DNA from: Cyanobacteria bacterium CYA | GTDB lineage: Bacteria > Planctomycetota > Phycisphaerae > Phycisphaerales > UBA1924 | NCBI GenBank assembly: GCA_008363215.1 | Contig: RHKP01000008.1 | Location: forward strand, 62,001-126,000 | Length of the DNA: 64,000 bases | Direction of reading: 5' to 3' | Shown: positions 27,181-34,761 of the stretch, piece after piece | Position numbering within the stretch: the stretch's first letter is position 1 | Layout: each line of letters opens with the position of its first letter | The notes under the pieces: generated by a model | What the model was told of the DNA's origin: nothing | The model's input: only the letters and a program-made list of their open reading frames with translations | Database searches by the model: none | Program-made: the position numbers and the translations under genes

Positions 27181-29274
27181 ATGAGCGATGCGCCCGACCA
27201 GGAAGCAGGCCACCACGTCGGCGATGTGGATGCCGCCCGGCGCATCTTCGCCGCGCTGGAGGCCGAGGACGATAGAGGCAACGCGGACAACGACTTGCCG
27301 GTGATTCCGGGGTACACCGTGCTTTCCCGGCTGGGCCAGGGTGGGGGCGGGGCGGTGTACCGCGGGGTGCATGAGGGGTCGGCGCGGGTGGTGGCTGTCA
27401 AACTTTTGTCGCGGCGCCTGGGCTCGGGCTCCGGGCGTGCCTGGCGGGAACTGGAACTGCTCAGCCAACTTCACCTGCCTTGCCTGCCCAAACTGCTCGA
27501 CTACGGCGAGGCTGAGGGGCGGCTGTTCGTCGTGACCGACCTGGTCGAAGGGCTGACGCTGGACGCGCATTGCGCGCAGCGCAATCTGGATCGGCGTCAG
27601 CGCGTCGAGATCCTGACCCGCGTGGCCGACGCGGTGCAGATGATCCACGAGCGCGGCGTGATTCACCGCGACCTCAAGCCGGCCAACATCATGGTGGATG
27701 TGCACGGCGATCCGATGCTGATCGACTTCGGCATCGCCGCGCTGGTCGCAGATGACCCCAAGGACACGCTGGCGAGCAACGGCTCGCCGATCGGCAGCCC
27801 GTCGTTCATGTCGCCCGAGCAGGCGCGCGGGGAGCGGGCTGTCATTTCGACGCGCACCGACGTGTATGGATTGGGCGCGACAGCCTACCAGATCCTGCTC
27901 GGCCGGCCGCCATTTGATCCCGATGCGACATTGCACGAGGCGATCCGACGGATTGCCTTCGAGCAGCCGCGCAATCCCCGGGAACTTGATGCGACCATCC
28001 CGCGCCCGTTGGCCGCGGTGCTCTACAAGGCCGTCGCACGCAACCCGGCCGATCGTTACGCGTCGGCGTCGGACCTGGCCTCCGATCTCCAGCGGTGGCT
28101 GCGGCACGAGCCGGTGGACGCAAGGCCGCCGTCGGCTTTCCGGCGTGTGACGCGCTGGCTGGGCAGGCATCCGGTGGCCACAACCCTCGGGCTGTGCCTG
28201 GCGATGCTCGCCCTTTCCGCGTTTGGGTCGTTCGCGCTGGCGGCGCTGCTCAACAGGCGTCCGTACCGAATCGAGTTCGTCAGCGACGGGGCCGGCACCG
28301 GACACAGCGCCACGCTGCACTCACTGAACGGTCGCGAGATCTTCACCTGGTCACCCGCCGTCCGCGGCGCCGAAGAGAACCTGTTGTCTTTCCGTGATGA
28401 ACACGGCAGGCACACGCTGGCGATCGTGGGCTTTGATGACATACCGGAGAACCCGGACTGGAGCCGGAAGTTGTGCGCGTTCGATGTCGGCCGCTCGCTG
28501 ACCCAGCCGTACTGGTCAAGGAGCATCACCGACGATCAACTGCCGCCGCTACCTCCCGACACAAGTGTCCTCGCCATGCACTTCCGAGTGCGCAGGCTCG
28601 ACGTGCAGGATTACTTTCCCGATCGGCGTGGGCTGGAGATCGGCGTGATCTTCGCCCACGGAACCCGCTCCTGGACCGTGGTCCAGATCTACGACCTACA
28701 CGGCGACCTGCTCTACCAGTTCTGGCACGATGGCACGCTGGGCGCCATGGGCTGGATGCCCCGGCCGGGGCTGCTCCTGCTGTCGGGCGTCAACTCAGAG
28801 AATGCCCCCGGCCGCGAGTCGGGCTGGGCCAGCCGCGACGCGGCAATCCCCGGCGACGGCACGCATCCTCGCGTCCTCTTCGCGCTGCGGCCCAAGGAGG
28901 GCGCCATCGGGCGCACGACGCTGGTAGCCGACGATGTCGTCGAGTCAGAGGATTCTGAAGTTGCGTGGTACCGCTGCCTGCCGCGTGTGGTCATTGCCCA
29001 CGACCACTGGGGAATCGCTCAGATCAATGGGCTGCGCCAGCCGGGTGATCGGTATGCGGAAGTCCACCTCGGCCTCGGCGGCATCGACTCACGGGCCCAA
29101 ACCTCTTGGCTCGTCGATGAGCGTGGACACAATGTGCCCGGCACGCATGCCCCGAATGACAGTTACAAGGCTCTGCTCGATACCGGCGCGATCATGCAGG
29201 ATCCAGAGTTCTGGCAACTCGGTCCGCTGCCGCCGCTGCTGCCGTCGATCGAGCATGAACCAACGCTGCCCTGA
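27181..29274 (+). CDS. Membrane-anchored serine/threonine protein kinase
   Basis: A Hanks-type kinase of about 697 aa. The kinase domain spans about residues 44-315, with P-loop GQGGGGAV (52-59), Lys74 in VAVKLL, HRDLKPANIM (catalytic Asp164), DFG at 182-184, and MSPEQARGE in the activation segment. One transmembrane helix (TTLGLCLAMLALSAFGSFAL, about 335-355) separates it from a ~330-residue outer domain of unknown fold. ATG 27181 has GGAGAG upstream; earlier in-frame starts overlap the divergent sigma gene. The neighbouring ECF factor is the probable partner. The gene ends only 45 bp before the left boundary repeat of the integrated element. Confidence 0.9.
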   Translation: MSDAPDQEAGHHVGDVDAARRIFAALEAEDDRGNADNDLPVIPGYTVLSRLGQGGGGAVYRGVHEGSARVVAVKLLSRRLGSGSGRAWRELELLSQLHLPCLPKLLDYGEAEGRLFVVTDLVEGLTLDAHCAQRNLDRRQRVEILTRVADAVQMIHERGVIHRDLKPANIMVDVHGDPMLIDFGIAALVADDPKDTLASNGSPIGSPSFMSPEQARGERAVISTRTDVYGLGATAYQILLGRPPFDPDATLHEAIRRIAFEQPRNPRELDATIPRPLAAVLYKAVARNPADRYASASDLASDLQRWLRHEPVDARPPSAFRRVTRWLGRHPVATTLGLCLAMLALSAFGSFALAALLNRRPYRIEFVSDGAGTGHSATLHSLNGREIFTWSPAVRGAEENLLSFRDEHGRHTLAIVGFDDIPENPDWSRKLCAFDVGRSLTQPYWSRSITDDQLPPLPPDTSVLAMHFRVRRLDVQDYFPDRRGLEIGVIFAHGTRSWTVVQIYDLHGDLLYQFWHDGTLGAMGWMPRPGLLLLSGVNSENAPGRESGWASRDAAIPGDGTHPRVLFALRPKEGAIGRTTLVADDVVESEDSEVAWYRCLPRVVIAHDHWGIAQINGLRQPGDRYAEVHLGLGGIDSRAQTSWLVDERGHNVPGTHAPNDSYKALLDTGAIMQDPEFWQLGPLPPLLPSIEHEPTLP

Positions 29275-29319
29275 CGGGGGTACGCGGCGTGAGGAACGGG
29301 CCCTCAGCCCGCACACGCC

Positions 29320-29462
29320 GCGGCGCAGCAGGTGCACGCGGACAATCGCAAGGGTTCGCAGAATAGCCCGCAAGCCCCGAAGGAAGCCGGGGTTACGCGA
29401 TCGCACGCGGAAGATCGCGAACGGACGCGAAACGGGAAAGTGGGCGCAACAGGACTCGAACC
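29320..29462. repeat. Left copy of 143-bp direct repeat (attL region)
   Basis: Matches 35914-36056 at 141 of 143 positions, with differences at 29333 and 29421. Its last 21 bp (29442-29462) equal the 3' end of the tRNA-Val gene, the expected recombination core. The other 122 bp equal integrase C-terminal coding sequence and lie on the chromosomal side of the core. Confidence 0.92.
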
Positions 29463-29679
29463 ACCCCACAAAACCCCGGGAAATACCGACGTTTCCGGCG
29501 GACGCGGCGCATTCGGCGGCGCACCGGGTGACAACGTCGAAACCGGAGCGGGCGATCTGGAAGCCGCGACGGGCACCCCGGACGCCGACCTGGCCCGAGT
29601 GCTGGCGGCGTGGCCGACGCTGCCCGTGGACGCCCGGCGGGCGGTGCTGGCGATCATCGACGGGCACGCGGCCGACTGA
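29320..29679 (+). pseudogene. Detached integrase C-terminal coding segment spanning attL
   Basis: An open frame with no proper start of its own (GTG 29332 arises from a single C-to-T change relative to the right copy). Up to 29462 it translates the same residues as the resident integrase C-terminus (HADNRKGSQNSPQAPKEAGV and onward). Beyond the core it continues GLEPPHKTPGN and ends DLARVLAAWPTLPVDARR plus about a dozen residues. That hydrophobic tail resembles integrase C-termini I associate with planctomycetes. The frame is in register with the integrase (offset 6594 = 3 x 2198). Joining 36056 to 29463, as in a circular element, would give a 503-aa integrase. Confidence 0.7.
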
Positions 29680-29717
29680 AACCCGCGACGCTGTGGAGGG
29701 CACCACGGGGCTGCGGC

Positions 29718-29921
29718 GGGGTGATCGGCCGAACCCGGCCCCGGAGGGCAACGCCGACACCGACCCCGGCTGGACGACCACCGCCACGGGCGGACGACCA
29801 CCACCACGCCGACCCCACCACGGCCGCCCGGCCAGGCTGGCCCGGCTGGCCGATGCTCGCGACGCCGACGCGGACGACCGGGCACGCGGGGGGCCCGGGG
29901 TGACCGGCCGGACCCGGCCCC
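29718..29921. repeat. Pair of 25-bp imperfect direct repeats inside the element
   Basis: 29718-29742 and 29897-29921 differ at two positions (GGGGTGATCGGCC / GGGGTGACCGGCC at the left end). They lie in the otherwise gene-free stretch 29680-30013 between attL and the first cargo gene, where integrase arm sites or replication iterons might be expected. No AT-rich segment accompanies them. Confidence 0.45.
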
Positions 29922-30013
29922 ACCCCACGACCCCACCCCCCTGCGGATCTTGACAACCCGGCCGCAAAAATCTGAGCCGGATTCCAGATTGGCGGATCTG
30001 ATAGCGTGAGTCC

Positions 30014-30430
30014 ATGCCGAACTGGGTTCTGGTGATCGTCGGGGCGCTGGCGGTTACTTTCGTGGCCTTGATGCTCTTCGCGATTGGAAGTGCGATAGCG
30101 GGTTCGGCACGCAAACCGGCACCACCGCCACCGGACCACCTGGACGACGCCGACGAACCCCCGCTGGCGGAGCAGAAACTTTCACACACCGACCGGGAAC
30201 TTGGGGCGCAAGCGGCGGCCCGCGAGCAGGTGACCATCCGGGGTGAAGTGATCCACGAACTGATCCGCGCAATCGAGGGCGGCGGCGGGCGAGAAGTCGA
30301 GACGCGCGGGCAGGCGGCTGGCGGGTGTCCCCGTTCACGCGATGCGGCGGCTGGTGCAACGGCCCGAACATCCAAAGACGCGGAAGCGGCGATAGGGGGG
30401 GGGCAAAATCGCACACCCTGTCGCGGGTGA
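30014..30430 (+). CDS. Small single-pass membrane protein (138 aa), hypothetical
   Basis: No family recognised. Residues 4-30 (WVLVIVGALAVTFVALMLFA and on) form one strong transmembrane helix. A Pro-rich, acidic linker (KPAPPPPDHLDDADEPP) follows, then a charged region that may be helical (LAEQKLSHTDRELGAQ ... EVIHELIRAIEGGGG). The last ~45 residues are Gly/Ala/Arg-rich and may be out of the true frame, so the real protein could end earlier. ATG 30014 has no Shine-Dalgarno sequence. A TTGACA lies at 29950-29955 without a convincing -10. First cargo gene after attL. Confidence 0.5.
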   Translation: MPNWVLVIVGALAVTFVALMLFAIGSAIAGSARKPAPPPPDHLDDADEPPLAEQKLSHTDRELGAQAAAREQVTIRGEVIHELIRAIEGGGGREVETRGQAAGGCPRSRDAAAGATARTSKDAEAAIGGGQNRTPCRG

Positions 30431-30472
30431 CCGTTCGCCACCGCGTGCAACTATCCGCGAGAGTTTCCAGAT

Positions 30473-30490
30473 TTGTAGTGGTCACTACAA
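30473..30490. promoter_or_regulatory. Inverted repeat TTGTAGTG-GT-CACTACAA overlapping a start codon (candidate operator)
   Basis: Perfect 8-bp arms separated by 2 bp. The last A is the first base of the ATG of the downstream RHH-like regulator gene. It is AT-rich in a very GC-rich context. Position and symmetry fit autorepression by a dimeric regulator (inference). Confidence 0.55.
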
Positions 30491-30792
30491 TGGGCGGTAT
30501 GGGGCACCACCGACCACGACCCGGCAAGCGCGATCGACCGCTGTATCTGAGCGAAGGGACGGTGACGCTGTGGCGTGAGACGGTGCGGCGCGCCCGGCTG
30601 CTGGCCGATCGGCCCGGCGGCGCGACCGCCGATAGCGTGCTGCGCGCGGCGTGCTACACCCTCCACCGCCAGCAGGATCGCCAAGCCCGGCTGCGGCGCA
30701 TCGACCTGGCCCCGCCCCCGCCCCCGGACATGCGCCCGGACGAGCCCGAGCAGGCCGACTTCCGCGAAGTCCCGCGACCCCCCGCATATTGA
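30490..30792 (+). CDS. Putative ribbon-helix-helix-like regulator (100 aa)
   Basis: After a basic N-terminus (GHHRPRPGKRDR) comes PLYLSEGTVTLWRETVRRAR then GGATADSVLRAACYTLHRQQ. This is a short strand followed by two helices with the spacing of ribbon-helix-helix DNA-binding proteins (CopG/Arc/ParD-like), but no sequence family is certain. The C-terminus is Pro-rich and acidic (APPPPPDMRPDEPEQ), as in RHH antitoxin or regulator tails. ATG 30490 or ATG 30499 could be the start. The first overlaps an 18-bp inverted repeat, suggesting autoregulation. No toxin-like gene adjoins. 30793-31066 has no gene, only TTGAAG ... TACGCT at 16-bp spacing near 30940-30967 as a weak promoter candidate. Confidence 0.5.
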   Translation: MGGMGHHRPRPGKRDRPLYLSEGTVTLWRETVRRARLLADRPGGATADSVLRAACYTLHRQQDRQARLRRIDLAPPPPPDMRPDEPEQADFREVPRPPAY

Positions 30793-31066
30793 CGCGAGCG
30801 GCGGCCAACGGCCGCGACGCCCGATCCCCCGAAACGACACGCCCCGAAGCCACGCCCCGGACGCGGCTGCGCGGTGACCTGCGGACGGTGGGGAGCGATG
30901 GATCGGGGGGCGGGGCTGTCGCGTGCTGACACTTGCCCTTGAAGGAAGCCCGAACCGGGCTACGCTGGGCGCAATGGGTAGCGGCTGATCCCCGCGTGCG
31001 GATCGGCTGGACTTCGGGCGAGCACTTTCCCCTGGAGTCCGGCCGACCGGCCCACGAGGAAAGTGC

Positions 31067-31771
31067 ATGATGGACAAGTCCGAACTGGCCCGGGCCCTGC
31101 GCAAACTCGCCGAGCGATTCCGGCGCGTGGCCCAATCATCGGCGACCGACGACGCGGCCAACGCAGAACTGGGGGCGCTGAACGAGCAGGGCGGGCGACT
31201 CTACTGCGCTGGCGGTGTTTTTGGGCTGACCGACTGGCCCGCGCTGGAGCCCGACGTAGCGAAGTGGCAACCACCCTTCGAGCCGACGAACCCGGCGCAC
31301 CTGGCCCAGTTGGGCGGGCTGTATCAAGACGTGTGGGTAAACGTGCTGCTGCTGACCGCACGCACGAACCCGGCGCGGATCGCGGGCGGGTACGCGGCCG
31401 GTGGCGGCATCTACGAACTCGCCCACTACGACGACGACGTGGGCGCTCTAGGCCGGTGGACGTTTCCGCCCGAGCGGTGGCGGCAATGGGCGGGGGATTC
31501 GGCCGAACTGGCCGACCTGCTGGCGGAGCGGATCGAGGCCGATGCGAGCAAGACGGATGAAGCGGCCACGCGGGGCGCGGACGATAGTGCATATCGCCCC
31601 GCAACGTGGTTTCCCAAGGGGATGGCGGCGCGGCTGCGCATGGCGGCGAGGAAGGATCGCAAGACGAAGCGAGTTGCCACGCGGACGATCGACGGTGTGG
31701 TGTGCTATCTGGTTTCGGATGCGCGTCGGTGGTGGCCCGAGGACGTACCCCACGAGCCGAAAAAAGCGTAA
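31067..31771 (+). CDS. Hypothetical element protein (234 aa)
   Basis: No family recognised. The N-terminal 30 residues are a charged helix (KSELARALRKLAERFRRVAQ). The centre is Trp/Tyr-rich and looks globular (TDWPALEPDVAKWQPPFEPT; GALGRWTFPPERWRQWAGDS). The basic C-terminal ~60 residues (FPKGMAARLRMAARKDRKTK ... RTIDGVVCYLVSDARRWWPE) resemble a small winged-helix or nucleic-acid-binding module with a beta hairpin; this is a guess. ATG 31067 and ATG 31070 are adjacent starts. It precedes the HTH/replication group on the same strand. Codon use is element-typical and very GC-rich, and there is no transmembrane segment. Confidence 0.6.
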   Translation: MMDKSELARALRKLAERFRRVAQSSATDDAANAELGALNEQGGRLYCAGGVFGLTDWPALEPDVAKWQPPFEPTNPAHLAQLGGLYQDVWVNVLLLTARTNPARIAGGYAAGGGIYELAHYDDDVGALGRWTFPPERWRQWAGDSAELADLLAERIEADASKTDEAATRGADDSAYRPATWFPKGMAARLRMAARKDRKTKRVATRTIDGVVCYLVSDARRWWPEDVPHEPKKA

Positions 31772-31851
31772 GGATGCGAAGCGGGCGTAAAGATGCGCAA
31801 GGCGCGCACGCCGGCGCTTTCATTCTCAACTCTTGCGCCGATGCTTTGGGC

Positions 31852-32043
31852 ATGGACGCAAAACTACTTTCATTGAATGAACTGGCGGAGCGCACGGGCC
31901 TGCCTGCGGCATGGCTAAAGCGAGAAGCCGACGCGGGGCGGTTGCCCTGCATCCGCGCGGGCCGGCGGCGCATGTTCGACCTGGGAGCGGTGCTGAGCGC
32001 GCTGGCCGAGCGGCAGAAAAGCGGGGTGGCCCGTGCCAAGTGA
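31852..32043 (+). CDS. Small helix-turn-helix protein, excisionase/MerR-like (63 aa)
   Basis: LLSLNELAERTGLPAAWLKR followed by EADAGRLPCIRAGRRRMFDL is the winged HTH pattern of phage excisionases and MerR-type domains: an x-L-x-E-A-A-x-x-x-G-x-P helix pair, then G-R-I-P-x-x-R-x-G-R-R-x-x-F. Such proteins direct integrase toward excision or regulate element genes. ATG 31852 begins right at the domain; upstream in-frame sequence overlaps the previous gene. It overlaps the next (broken) HTH gene by 11 nt, so the two form an operon with the replication protein. Confidence 0.7.
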   Translation: MDAKLLSLNELAERTGLPAAWLKREADAGRLPCIRAGRRRMFDLGAVLSALAERQKSGVARAK

Positions 32044-32244
32044 CACAAACGCCCCGGCCCCGTTGGCCCTGCGCCCGCGCGACGCGGCGAAGGTGCTGGG
32101 CTGGGCATCTCTCCGCGAACATTGTGGGCGCTGACCGCGCCACGCGGGCCGATCCCGTGCGTGCGCGTGGGCGGCTGCGTGCTGTTCCGCGTAGCCGATC
32201 TGGACGAGTGGCTGCGCCGCGCGGCCGAAGGGGGTGCCAAGTGA
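32033..32244 (+). pseudogene. Excisionase-like HTH gene frameshifted by a CTGGG duplication
   Basis: From GTG 32033 the frame reads LALRPRDAAKVLG, the start of a helix-turn-helix excisionase domain, then shifts after two tandem CTGGG copies (32096-32100, 32101-32105) and stops within 15 codons. Removing one copy restores AAKVLGISPRTLWALTAPRG followed by PIPCVRVGGCVLFRVADLDE, a complete HTH_17-type protein of about 68 aa ending at TGA 32242-32244. That stop overlaps the GTG start of the replication gene. So the gene is intact apart from a 5-bp tandem duplication. A sequencing error is possible but a clean pentamer duplication is typical of slippage. Confidence 0.75.
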
Positions 32245-34307
32245 ACCGCCCCGAAAACGACGCGGCCCCGCTGGCGGGCGGGGGCGGCGTCCATGCTGCG
32301 AAATCACCGAAGCATGATACGCCGATCGCACCGGACCCGATGAGCACCGCGATGGACTCTGCGCGCGATCTGCTGCGGCGCGGGCTGCCACCGATCCCCG
32401 TGCCCTACCGGTCGAAAGCCGCGACGCTGACCGGCTGGACCAAACTGCGCCTGAGCGAGGATGACCTGCCAAACTACTTCGGGCAGGCCCCGACCAACAT
32501 TGGCGCGCTCTTCGGCGAAGCGGCCGGATGGATCGTAGACGTGGACCTGGACCACCCTTGCGCGGTAGCACTGGCTGACGCGCACTTGCCGCCCACCGGG
32601 GCCACGTGGGGGCACCACCGCAAGCCGCGATCGCACCGGCTGTACCGGGTGACCGCGCCGGTGGACACGCGCAAGTGGCGAACCACCGGCGGTGCGAGCG
32701 TCGTAGAACTGCGCGCCAACGGCTGCCAGACGATCGCACCTGGATCGGTGCGCCCTGATGGGGCTTTGGTCCGCTGGGACGATGATGGCGCGCCCGCGAC
32801 CGTGACGCCCGACGAACTGGTGGCGGCGATCGAAGCGCTGGCCGCTGCGGTGCGGCTGGACCTTGGCGAAGAGCCGGAAGCCAAGCTGGAGCCCAAGCCA
32901 CCGCCACGGGACTACGCGCACGCGCGAATGGACGGGCCAAGCGCCTACGGGCGGGCGGCGCTGGACCGCGAGGCCGCCGACGTGGCCGCGACGGGCGAGG
33001 GCGGCCGCAATGACCGGCTGAACGTTGCGGCGTTCAACATCGGCACACTGGCCGGCGGCGGGGAAGTCGATGCGCGCGAGGCCGAAGCGGTGCTGCTGGA
33101 CGCGGCGCGACAAGCCGGACTGCCCGACCACGAGGCCCGCGCGACGATTGCATCGGGCATGAGGTCGGGCGAGAGACACCCCCGGCAACGCCCCCAGACG
33201 CGGCCGAGCGGGACGTGGCGGCAAGCGGCCAACGATGCACCCCGCGAAGCCCCGATGGCGTTTGCGCCCATCTCTGGGGCTGATCTGATTGCGCAATACG
33301 CTGAAATGCGCCCGGTGGTGATCGACGGGCTGCTGCGCGAAGGTGAAACGCTGAACCTGGTTTCAACCCCAAAGGTGGGCAAGTCGTGGCTGGTTCACGC
33401 GCTGGCTGTGGCGGTGGTGACGGGCAAGCCCTGGCTGGACAAGGCGACGACGCCGGGGCGCGTGCTGCTGATCGACGGGGAACTCCACCGCGAGACGTTG
33501 GCCAAGCGGCTGCGGCGCACGGTGGACACGCTGGGTGTTACCCCCGATGCACTGGCCCTGCTGGACGTGCTGCCCGTGCGCGGGCAACGGCTGACCATCG
33601 ACCACGTTGCCGATGCGCTGCGGGACGTGCCGCCCGGGACTTATCGGCTGATCGTGTTGGACGCGCTGTATCGCTTTCTCCCACTGGGCGGGGAAGAGAA
33701 CGCCAATGAGACGATGACGCAAATCTACAACACCCTGGACGCGATCGCGAACCGGGCAAAGGCGGCGGTGGTGGCGGTGCATCATGCAAGCAAGGGCAAC
33801 CAGTCCGAGCGGTCGGTCACCGACGTTGGGTCGGGCGCGGGCGCGCAGAGCCGAGCGGCGGACACCCACCTGGTGCTGCGGGCGCACGAGGAAGAGGGGG
33901 CGGTGGTGGTCGATGCGGCGGTGCGATCGTTCCCCCCGATGGATTCGTTTGTGATCCGATCGACGAACCCGGGATGGGAACTGGCCCCCGATCTGCTCCC
34001 GACACAACTGAAACGGGCGCAGCGACGGGGGCGAACTCCGCGCGAACCCGCGACACAACGGGAACCCGAGCGGGAATGGACGCCCGAAGAGTTTGCGGCC
34101 CAAGTCGTGGGGCGGGAGCGCACGATCCGCGAGGGCGTGATCGCGCGGGCGAAGTCGGCGGGGCTGAGCCAATCCAAAGCAACCGCCCTGCTGAAACTGG
34201 CGGAAGCGCAAGGGATCATCCACCGCACCCGTGACGGGCCGAACGGGGCGCACCGATTCACAACTGAACCGCCCACGGTGTTCGAGGGGGAGGGGGCGGG
34301 CCCGTGA
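32241..34307 (+). CDS. Bifunctional PrimPol - RepA/AAA helicase replication protein (about 688 aa)
   Basis: Replication protein of the element. Residues about 35-190 form a primase-polymerase domain with the metal-binding DVDLD (WIVDVDLDHPC), a later His in PRSHRLYRV, and VELRANGCQTIAPGS. A second part (about 345-560) is a RecA-like helicase: Walker A STPKVGKSWLV, Walker B LIVLDALYRFLPLG, and a VVAVHHASKGN sensor segment. The last ~90 residues look like a winged helix (TIREGVIARAKSAGLSQSKA then TALLKLAEAQGIIH). GTG 32241 overlaps the preceding gene's stop; ATG 32340 is an alternative closer to the PrimPol fold. This architecture is typical of plasmid and satellite replicases. Confidence 0.85.
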   Translation: MNRPENDAAPLAGGGGVHAAKSPKHDTPIAPDPMSTAMDSARDLLRRGLPPIPVPYRSKAATLTGWTKLRLSEDDLPNYFGQAPTNIGALFGEAAGWIVDVDLDHPCAVALADAHLPPTGATWGHHRKPRSHRLYRVTAPVDTRKWRTTGGASVVELRANGCQTIAPGSVRPDGALVRWDDDGAPATVTPDELVAAIEALAAAVRLDLGEEPEAKLEPKPPPRDYAHARMDGPSAYGRAALDREAADVAATGEGGRNDRLNVAAFNIGTLAGGGEVDAREAEAVLLDAARQAGLPDHEARATIASGMRSGERHPRQRPQTRPSGTWRQAANDAPREAPMAFAPISGADLIAQYAEMRPVVIDGLLREGETLNLVSTPKVGKSWLVHALAVAVVTGKPWLDKATTPGRVLLIDGELHRETLAKRLRRTVDTLGVTPDALALLDVLPVRGQRLTIDHVADALRDVPPGTYRLIVLDALYRFLPLGGEENANETMTQIYNTLDAIANRAKAAVVAVHHASKGNQSERSVTDVGSGAGAQSRAADTHLVLRAHEEEGAVVVDAAVRSFPPMDSFVIRSTNPGWELAPDLLPTQLKRAQRRGRTPREPATQREPEREWTPEEFAAQVVGRERTIREGVIARAKSAGLSQSKATALLKLAEAQGIIHRTRDGPNGAHRFTTEPPTVFEGEGAGP

Positions 34308-34315
34308 GCACCCCG

Positions 34316-34342
34316 CCCCCCGGTGCTGCATGCACCGGGGGG
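34316..34342. repeat. Strong GC hairpin after the replication gene
   Basis: CCCCCCGGTG (34316-34325) and CACCGGGGGG (34333-34342) form a perfect 10-bp stem with a 7-nt loop. A second, competing G6/C6 pairing lies just downstream (about 34346-34373). There is no T tract. 34308-34516 contains no gene. It could be a terminator-like barrier or a single-strand origin (speculative). Confidence 0.55.
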
Positions 34343-34516
34343 TGTGGGGGGTGTCGCGCTACCCCCCTCCCCCCCCCACCGATGCCGACAACTGGAAGGA
34401 AACGGGAACGACGCGGGGGGGGCTGGGCAGCCTGACCCCGACTTGCGAAACGATGGGCAAAGCCCGAAACTGCCCAACCCCGGCCGATGGACGGGACGAC
34501 AATATCTCAAAGACCG

Positions 34517-34551
34517 TTGCCGCATGGCACCTAATGCTGTAGGATGATGAC
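34517..34551 (+). promoter_or_regulatory. Sigma70-like promoter placing +1 at or near the Xre ATG
   Basis: TTGCCG (34517-34522), a 17-bp spacer and TAGGAT (34540-34545). The ATG of the Xre gene follows 6 nt after the -10, so a transcript would have no or almost no leader. No Shine-Dalgarno sequence lies upstream of the ATG, consistent with leaderless expression (inference). Confidence 0.4.
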
Positions 34552-34758
34552 ATGGGACAACTGACCGATGCAATCGCGGACGCGGTGAGGGCGAGCAAAG
34601 AGACGCCCTACGCGATCGCCAAAGGTGCGGGCGTGGCCCGTAGCCAACTGTCGCGACTGCTGAGCGGTGAGCGGGGGCTGAGCAGCGAAACGATCGAACG
34701 GCTGGCCGACTACCTGGGGCTGGAAATCAAACTGACGCCCAAGCGGCGGAGGAAGTGA
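34552..34758 (+). CDS. Xre-family HTH regulator (68 aa)
   Basis: A minimal Cro/C1-type DNA-binding domain covers the whole protein: SKETPYAIAKGAGVARSQLS then RLLSGERGLSSETIERLADY LGLEI. It is followed by a basic tail (LTPKRRRK). It probably represses or switches the integrase and element genes. It ends 3 bp before the integrase start and is read from a promoter that overlaps its start region, so the two should be cotranscribed. Small solitary Xre proteins next to an integrase are common in prophages and integrative elements. Confidence 0.87.
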   Translation: MGQLTDAIADAVRASKETPYAIAKGAGVARSQLSRLLSGERGLSSETIERLADYLGLEIKLTPKRRRK

Positions 34759-34761
34759 ACG

